Assembly (NCBI GenBank): GCA_016791445.1
Contig: JAEUMP010000010.1
Span: 1-64,000 of the forward strand
DNA: 64,000 bases
Source of the DNA: Hyphomonadaceae bacterium
Lineage (GTDB): Bacteria > Pseudomonadota > Alphaproteobacteria > Caulobacterales > Aquidulcibacteraceae
Direction: 5' to 3'
Position 1 is the stretch's first letter, and each line of letters starts with the position of its first letter. The notes under the pieces were generated by a model that saw nothing but the letters and a program-made list of their open reading frames with translations, searched no databases and was not told where the DNA came from. The position numbers and the translations under genes are program-made. Below are positions 58,928 to 64,000 of this stretch, piece by piece.

Positions 58928-60348
58928 CGGTCTTTCTCCCGGGAAGTCATGGGTGCGGCGAGGCCGCCTGTTTCAGCGCCGCCGCCGAGCGCCACATGGT
59001 AAGTGACGCGGTTGGACGCGCGCGCCGCGCGCGCCTGGATCAGGCCGCGTTCGGCGTCGATGCGGCGCGTGTAGGCGTCGATGAGTTCGAAGATGGTTGC
59101 GGTGCCGCTTGCGTACTGACGTTCGGCGAGCAGTTGCGCCTCTCGCGCTTCCTCCGCCGCGCTCGCGAGCTCGGTTTCGCGCACGGCGAAGGCCGTGTCC
59201 GCCGACAGCGCGCCTTCCACTTCGCTCCACGCAGTCAGCGCCGTCGTGACGTAGTTCGACGCGGAGGCGCGTGCATCGGCCTGTGCGGCGCGCGCTTCCG
59301 CGCGCAGGGCGCCGCCGTTGAAGAGGGGCGCGGTCAGTCCCGCAAGCACCTGCGTGATGAGGCCGTCCACATCGGTGATGTCGCGCAGGCCGTCGCCGGC
59401 GCCGGAAGCAGTCGCGCTCAACGTCAGGCGCGGCAGGAGCGCCTTGCGCGCCTGGCTTGCACGCAATCCCGAGGATTCAAGGCGCGCTTCCGCCGCCGCC
59501 ACGTCGGGACGACGCGCAAGCAGATCCGCCGGCGCGCCGGCGGCGGCGATGGGCGCAAGCACGGGAAGCTCCGTCTGCGTGCGCAGCGCGCCGTCGGGAT
59601 AGCGGCCGAGCAGGAATTGCAGCCGGCGCGACGCTTGCAGCAACGCATCTTCCTGCGCCGCACGTTGCGCGCGCGCCGAAGCGACCTGACTGCGCGCGGT
59701 GCGCAGCGACAGCGCGTTGAGCAGCCCGCTTTCGTAGCGTCGCTGCGTGATGTCGAGCGCGCGTTCGCGCTGCGCGAGATCTTCTTCCGCAAGCGCAAGC
59801 AGCTGGCGCGCCTGCACGAGATCGATCCACGCGCCCGCGGTCTGCCCCGCAACGGAAAGGCGCGCGCCGTCATAGTCTGCGTTGGCGGCGCGGCTGTCGG
59901 CGAAACTTGCGCGCGTACCGTCGAGCACGCGGCCCCAGAGATCGGCTTCCCACGTCGTGGAGAGGCGCGATGTCGATTGATCGAAGCGCACGCGATCATC
60001 CGTGCCCGCCACGGGCGTTTCGGTGCGCGACGTGCCGAGCGAAATGTTGAGATCCGGCAGCCAGCTGCCGGCCGAGGCGCGCGCGCGTTCGCGTGACGCG
60101 CGTGCGCGTTCGCCCGCGGCCTGCAGACCCGGATTGCCCTTCAGCGCCTCGGCGACGTAGCCGGTCAGTTCCGGCGTGGCGAAATGTTCGATCCACGCTT
60201 CTTCCGGCGCCTGCGCCGCCGCGTCCGGCGTCTCGGTCGCGCCCGCGGCTGCCGCATAGGCGGCCGGCGCGTCAGGCAGATCGGCCTTCGTGGCGCAGGA
60301 CCCCGCGAGCGCCGCGAGCCCGACCCCGATCCACAGATGTCGCACCAT
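58924..60348 (-). CDS. RND outer-membrane channel, NodT family lipoprotein
   Basis: 474 residues. Lipoprotein signal MVRHLWIGVGLAALAGSC (lipid site Cys18). Two OEP repeats follow: PGLQAAGERARASRERARAS, STTWEADLWGRVLDGTRAS, ARQLLALAEEDLAQRERALD and RRPDVAAAEARLESSGLRAS, with PLFNGGALRAEARAAQADAR in the second. TolC-like trimers of this kind span the outer membrane. ATG 60348 has GGGGAAG upstream; the GTG at 60357 is an alternative. It is the first gene of the operon and sits behind a promoter with an operator-like palindrome. Confidence 0.93.
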   Translation of the reverse strand: MVRHLWIGVGLAALAGSCATKADLPDAPAAYAAAAGATETPDAAAQAPEEAWIEHFATPELTGYVAEALKGNPGLQAAGERARASRERARASAGSWLPDLNISLGTSRTETPVAGTDDRVRFDQSTSRLSTTWEADLWGRVLDGTRASFADSRAANADYDGARLSVAGQTAGAWIDLVQARQLLALAEEDLAQRERALDITQRRYESGLLNALSLRTARSQVASARAQRAAQEDALLQASRRLQFLLGRYPDGALRTQTELPVLAPIAAAGAPADLLARRPDVAAAEARLESSGLRASQARKALLPRLTLSATASGAGDGLRDITDVDGLITQVLAGLTAPLFNGGALRAEARAAQADARASASNYVTTALTAWSEVEGALSADTAFAVRETELASAAEEAREAQLLAERQYASGTATIFELIDAYTRRIDAERGLIQARAARASNRVTYHVALGGGAETGGLAAPMTSREKDR

Positions 60349-60394
60349 GCTTTTCACTTCCCCGTGACCCCCGCCCGGTAGTCAGGCCAATCGC

Positions 60395-60436
60395 GAATGT
60401 CAATAAAAGAATATCGACATTCAATAATAATGTAAA
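60395..60436 (-). promoter_or_regulatory. Promoter and operator-like palindrome of the RND operon
   Basis: Minus strand: -35 TTTACA (60436-60431), 17-base spacer, -10 TATTCT (60413-60408), a near-consensus sigma-70 promoter in an unusually AT-rich patch. The palindrome GAATGTC (60395-60401) / GACATTC (60416-60422), arm starts 21 bases apart, has one arm in the spacer and one past the -10. This is the classic layout for a TetR- or MarR-type repressor. Confidence 0.7.
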
Positions 60437-60607
60437 CCATCGCCCCGCACGGACCTCGGCCTCCGACCCAGATGATGCACCTGCGGGGCGGATTGGATGC
60501 GCCGGCGCCGTATCGCTTCCGACTGCGCCCGTTAGGGTTTGCCTCGCAGCGAGTCGGTCCTTACGTCGCTCGCTGGTCCGGTAGTTTTTCCGTTGGGGAC
60601 CGAGTCC

Positions 60608-61978
60608 ATGCGTGTTCCCGATATGTTCATATCACGATGGTCGCGCCCTGTCCTCATCGGCGTGGGCGCGGTCTGTGCGTCGGCGCTGGTGCTCGAGCTC
60701 GCCGGCGCGGGGCGGGGATGGACGCTGCTCGCCCTGTTTCTCGCGACTGTCGCCGCCGGCGCCGCGCTCTGGCTCGAGGGCGCGGGCCGCGCGCCCGCCG
60801 CGACCGTCGTCGAAGCCCCTGCAACCCCCGGTGCGCCGGACGCCGAGAAGCGCCTCGGCGATCTCGCGCCCCTCATCGAGGCGTTGCCGGAGGCGACGCT
60901 GCTCGTTGACCGGGACGGGCGCGTGGTCGCGTCCAACCGCGAAGCTCGCCGTCAGCTCCAGTTCGAGGCGCAGGGACTGCGGCTCTCCGCAATCCTGCGC
61001 CATCCCGAGATTCTCGATGCCTCTCACGACGCCGCGGTCGACGGCGTCACGCGCGTGGTCGAGTACGAGAACGCCGCCCCGGTGGAGGAGCATTTCCGCG
61101 TCTATGTCGCGCCCATCGCCTGGGGCGAGGACACGGCGGCGCTGATGATCTTCCACGACCAGACGACGCACATCGTCACCGAGCGCATGCGCGCGGACTT
61201 CCTCGCCAACGCCAGCCATGAACTGAAGACGCCCGTCACATCGATCTCGCTGCTGATCGAAACGCTCGGCGGCGCCGCCCGCGACGACGGCGCGGCGCGG
61301 GAGCGTTTCCTCGGCCTGATGGAACAGCAGGTCGACCGCATGCGCCGGCTCATCGACGACCTGCTCTCGCTCTCCAAGATCGAGATCAACGAACACGTCC
61401 CGCCCAACGAGCGCGCCGACATGGTGCTGATCGCGCGCGAGGCCGCCGACGCCATGGCCACGGTCGCGCGCGGGCGCGGCGTGACCGTCGAACTGGTCTC
61501 CGAGGCGGCGGCGCACCATGTGACGGGAGACCGTTTTCAGCTCACCCAGGTCGCGCAGAACCTGATCGACAACGCGGTCAAGTACTCCAACCCCGACGGC
61601 GTCGTGACGGTGGAGATCGGCGTCGCCGACGGGCGCGAGGCGGCGGCCGACATGGCTGCGCGGCGGTGGCCGGAGGCTTCGCGCATCTCCCTGCTGACGC
61701 CGGGGGCGCCGGCGTCGCGGCGCTATGTCTTTCTGCGGGTGAGCGACCAGGGCCCGGGCATTCCGCGCCGCCACCTGCCGCGCCTGAGCGAACGCTTCTT
61801 CCGCGTGGAACGCGATCAGCAGGCCGTAGAGCGCGAGGGCACCGGCCTCGGCCTCGCCATCGTCAAGCACATCGTGAACCGCCACCGGGGCGGCTTCGCC
61901 GTGGAGAGCGAGCCGGGGCGGGGCTCGGCGTTCGCCATTTACCTAGAACAGGCGCGACCAGACGCCGGTGGCGCGTGA
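60608..61978 (+). CDS. phoR: Phosphate regulon sensor kinase PhoR
   Basis: 456 residues. Two membrane segments (about 13-33 and 39-57), a PAS domain (about 88-185: LPEATLLVDRDGRVVASN), dimerisation with FLANASHELKTPVTSISLLI (phosphorylated His204) and the ATPase domain with NLIDNAVKYSNPDG, SDQGPGIPRRHLPRL and GTGLGLAIVKHIV. The PAS-then-HisKA order and the following pstB-phoU-phoB identify it. A partly matched ribosome site GGGGA lies upstream. It would phosphorylate PhoB when phosphate is scarce. Confidence 0.95.
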   Translation: MRVPDMFISRWSRPVLIGVGAVCASALVLELAGAGRGWTLLALFLATVAAGAALWLEGAGRAPAATVVEAPATPGAPDAEKRLGDLAPLIEALPEATLLVDRDGRVVASNREARRQLQFEAQGLRLSAILRHPEILDASHDAAVDGVTRVVEYENAAPVEEHFRVYVAPIAWGEDTAALMIFHDQTTHIVTERMRADFLANASHELKTPVTSISLLIETLGGAARDDGAARERFLGLMEQQVDRMRRLIDDLLSLSKIEINEHVPPNERADMVLIAREAADAMATVARGRGVTVELVSEAAAHHVTGDRFQLTQVAQNLIDNAVKYSNPDGVVTVEIGVADGREAAADMAARRWPEASRISLLTPGAPASRRYVFLRVSDQGPGIPRRHLPRLSERFFRVERDQQAVEREGTGLGLAIVKHIVNRHRGGFAVESEPGRGSAFAIYLEQARPDAGGA

Positions 61979-61983
61979 CATGT

Positions 61984-62001
61984 CCGTCACGATAGTGTCA
62001 C
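61984..62001 (+). promoter_or_regulatory. Candidate Pho box before pstB
   Basis: CCGTCAC-GATA-GTGTCAC: two 7-base direct repeats 4 bases apart, each matching CTGTCAT at 5 of 7. Placed directly after the phoR stop and about 100 bases before pstB. It fits PhoB control of pstB-phoU-phoB. Confidence 0.6.
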
Positions 62002-62104
62002 GCAAGGCCGGTATGGAGCGCCCGTCCGCACATGGGGGCTCCGATTCTGCCGGGAGCCTGCGGGGACGCGCGCGGACGCGCCGGGAATTCGAGGAGCATT
62101 CGCC

Positions 62105-62953
62105 GTGAACTTCCAGGCGTCGCAGCCGAACGACAGCGCCGGGGCGTCGATCACCCCCGCGCCGACCGTCCAGAACGCGCCGCACCAGGCCGGCGCGCCG
62201 GTCAAGGTCGAGGCGAGGGATGTGAACGTCCACTACGGCGAGAAGCAGGCGCTGTTCAACGTCTCGATCACGATCCCGGACCGTGCGGTCACGGCGTTCA
62301 TCGGCCCCTCCGGCTGCGGCAAGACCACCTTCCTGCGCTGCATCAACCGGATGAACGATCTCATCCAGGGCTGCCGCGTGAACGGCGTCGTCGAGATCGA
62401 CGGCAAGAACGCCTACGGCAAGAATGTCGATCCCGTCGTGCTGCGCGCGCGCATCGGCATGGTGTTCCAGAAGCCGAACCCGTTCCCGAAATCCATCTAC
62501 GAAAACGTCGCCTACGGGCCGCGCATCCACGGCATGGCGTCCAACAAGGCCGAGCTTGATGCGATCGTGGAGAAATCCCTGCGTCGCGCCGGACTCTGGG
62601 AAGAGGTGAAGGATCGCCTCCTTCAGTCGGGCGCAGGCCTCTCCGGCGGCCAGCAGCAGCGCCTCGTCATCGCACGCACCGTTGCGGTCGATCCCGACGT
62701 CATCCTCATGGACGAGCCGTGTTCGGCGCTCGATCCCATCGCCACCGCGCGGATCGAGGAACTGATCGACGAGCTGCGGGAAAATTACTGCATCATCATC
62801 GTCACGCACTCGATGGCGCAGGCCGCGCGCGTCTCGCAGAAGACGGCCTTCTTCCATCTCGGCACGCTGGTGGAGACCGGCAGCACGGAAGAAATCTTCC
62901 AGAATCCCCGCGACAAGCGCACACAGGACTACATCACCGGCCGCTTCGGCTGA
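62105..62953 (+). CDS. pstB: Phosphate ABC transporter ATP-binding protein PstB
   Basis: 282 residues with a long unique N-terminal tail (about 30 residues). ATPase core: [20 protein letters not shown] (Walker A), [20 protein letters not shown] (Q-loop region), [15 protein letters not shown] (signature) and [15 protein letters not shown] (Walker B). Starts at GTG 62105 with GAGGAG 8 bases upstream. Its partners PstC and PstA are not beside it, which is unusual since they normally lie between phoR and pstB. Confidence 0.97.
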   Translation: MNFQASQPNDSAGASITPAPTVQNAPHQAGAPVKVEARDVNVHYGEKQALFNVSITIPDRAVTAFIGPSGCGKTTFLRCINRMNDLIQGCRVNGVVEIDGKNAYGKNVDPVVLRARIGMVFQKPNPFPKSIYENVAYGPRIHGMASNKAELDAIVEKSLRRAGLWEEVKDRLLQSGAGLSGGQQQRLVIARTVAVDPDVILMDEPCSALDPIATARIEELIDELRENYCIIIVTHSMAQAARVSQKTAFFHLGTLVETGSTEEIFQNPRDKRTQDYITGRFG

Positions 62954-62979
62954 GCTGACACAGGATCGGAACGCCGCCT

Positions 62980-63678
62980 ATGGGCGACCATATCGTCAGG
63001 GCCTACGACCAGGCGCTCGAACACCTCTCCAGCGATCTCGCCAAGATGGGCGGGCTTGCGGAATCGCAGGTCAATGACGCCATCACCGCCATCACCCGCC
63101 GCGACACCGCACTCGCGCAGACCGTCATCCAGCGCGACGCGAAGATCGACGCGGCGCAGAAGGAAGTGGAGAAGCGCTGCACCTCGCTTCTCGCGCTGCG
63201 CCAGCCGATGGCCAACGATCTGCGCGAGGTCATGGCCGCGTGGAAGATCTCCAGCGATCTCGAACGCGTGGGCGATCTCGCCAAGAACATCGCCAAGCGC
63301 ACGCTGGTCATCAACCAGTCCGATCCAATCCAGCTGACGAAGTCCATCGAACGCATGGGCCGTCTCGCAGCGGCGCATCTCAAGCAGGTGCTCGACGCCT
63401 ACTCCTCGCGCGAGGTGGCGCCGGCGCTCGCCATCTGGTTCCAGGACGAGGACATCGACGCGCACTACAATTCGCTGTTCCGCGAACTCCTCACCTACAT
63501 GATGGAAGACCCGCGCACGATCGGGCCGTGCGCCCATCTCCTCTTCGTGGCCAAGAACATCGAACGCATCGGCGACCACTCGACCAATATCGCCGAAACC
63601 CTGCACTACCTCGTGACCGGCGAGGAGATCGCGACCGAGCGTCCCAAGGCTGACGATGAAAGACCGCTGGATTCCTGA
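62980..63678 (+). CDS. phoU: Phosphate signalling protein PhoU
   Basis: 232 residues, two PhoU helical bundles. Characteristic repeats: GGLAESQVNDAITAITRRDT, LRQPMANDLREVMAAWKISS, DLERVGDLAKNIAKR and NIERIGDHSTNIAETLHYLV (the E-R-x-G-D metal motif in both halves). It links PstB activity to PhoR. ATG 62980 lies 26 bases after the pstB stop and 3 bases separate it from phoB. Confidence 0.97.
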   Translation: MGDHIVRAYDQALEHLSSDLAKMGGLAESQVNDAITAITRRDTALAQTVIQRDAKIDAAQKEVEKRCTSLLALRQPMANDLREVMAAWKISSDLERVGDLAKNIAKRTLVINQSDPIQLTKSIERMGRLAAAHLKQVLDAYSSREVAPALAIWFQDEDIDAHYNSLFRELLTYMMEDPRTIGPCAHLLFVAKNIERIGDHSTNIAETLHYLVTGEEIATERPKADDERPLDS

Positions 63679-63681
63679 CCC

Positions 63682-64000
63682 ATGCAGATGAACCCGCACG
63701 TCCTCATCGTCGAAGACGAAGAGCCCATCGCCCAGCTGCTCAAGTACAATCTGGAGAAAGAGGGCTACCGGGTTTCCGTCGCGGGGGACGGCGAGGAAGC
63801 GCTGCTTCTAGCCGATGAAGGCAAGCCGGATCTCGTCGTGCTCGACTGGATGCTGCCGAAGCTCGCGGGCATCGAGGTCTGCCGGCGCCTGCGCAGCGCG
63901 CGCGACAGCCGCAACACCCCGATTGTCATGCTCACCGCGCGCGGCGAGGAGGGCGATCGCATCCGCGGTCTCGACACCGGCGCCGACGACTACGTCGTGA
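63682..64000 (+). CDS. phoB: Phosphate regulon response regulator PhoB (5' part)
   Basis: The window ends after 106 residues, inside the receiver domain; the DNA-binding domain would follow. Acidic pocket at Glu11-Asp12, phosphorylation site Asp55 in VVLDWMLPK, and Thr85 in MLTARGEE, with GADDYVV at the edge. Adjacent to phoU and in the same operon as phoR, this is PhoB. Confidence 0.93.
   Translation, partial: MQMNPHVLIVEDEEPIAQLLKYNLEKEGYRVSVAGDGEEALLLADEGKPDLVVLDWMLPKLAGIEVCRRLRSARDSRNTPIVMLTARGEEGDRIRGLDTGADDYVV

Noticed and set aside
54749-59002. Open frame of over 1400 codons on the plus strand
   Set aside because: It is antisense to the RND permease and adaptor genes, has no domain, and reads as low-complexity His/Arg/Asp-rich text, as expected from the complement of GC-rich coding DNA.
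1-64000. tRNA, rRNA, insertion sequences or prophage
   Set aside because: No cloverleaf, rRNA core, transposase, integrase or terminal inverted repeats were recognised in any gap between genes.

Overview
The window is a GC-rich (about two-thirds G+C by eye), densely packed stretch of bacterial chromosome, most probably from an alphaproteobacterium near Caulobacterales/Hyphomonadales/Parvularculales. Supporting signs are a DUF1013/TrcR regulator, the very long 1606-residue NAD-glutamate dehydrogenase (GdhZ class), an Flp pilin, two YdcH/DUF465 proteins, a LexA box of the alphaproteobacterial GTTC-N7-GTTC type and GANTC (CcrM-type) sites inside a repeated element. I see no rRNA, tRNA, CRISPR array, prophage or insertion sequence. 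It reads as core chromosome with a few rearranged or decaying spots.

Layout. 0-5 kb: the end of a small hypothetical gene with a paralogue at 9.5-10 kb, mutT, an Flp pilin, two paralogous exported proteins and accA. 4.5-8.1 kb: divergent DUF465 genes, trcR, a HAD phosphatase with a small membrane protein, and two membrane proteins. 8.2-14.1 kb: cell-envelope sugar genes (UDP-sugar dehydratase, galE, kdsD) with an L-2-hydroxyglutarate oxidase-like gene and a frameshifted secreted protein. 14.1-22 kb: a CPA2 antiporter, a GDT1/TMEM165-type manganese exporter behind a recognisable yybP-ykoY manganese riboswitch, an FAD monooxygenase-like protein, a lytic transglycosylase, a HerA-like ATPase and an AI-2E-type permease. 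22.6-40.8 kb: housekeeping metabolism (gdhZ, rpe, heparinase-like, purH, ubiG, lysC, ptsP, RodZ-like, ispG) with one LuxR regulator. 40.8-49.7 kb: a sensory and stress block: DUF29 protein with a palindrome over its start, H-NOX plus histidine kinase, maleylacetoacetate isomerase plus FAH hydrolase, a LexA-box small membrane protein, and an FNR-type box between a Cys-rich U32-like protein and a universal stress protein. 49.8-60.3 kb: secreted or lipoprotein peptidases (S46, M13) and a three-gene RND efflux operon with an operator-like palindrome in its promoter. 60.6-64 kb: phoR, a Pho box, pstB, phoU and the start of phoB.

The most notable regulatory points are the riboswitch, the SOS-type promoter in front of a short transmembrane protein, the consensus FNR box between divergent genes, the promoter/operator of the efflux operon, and a phoR-pstB-phoU-phoB cluster lacking pstC and pstA. 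A family of short GC palindromes ending in CGCTCC and a repeated element downstream of two paralogous genes look like genome-specific repeats. Several gene families of unknown function are described from what can be seen in them.
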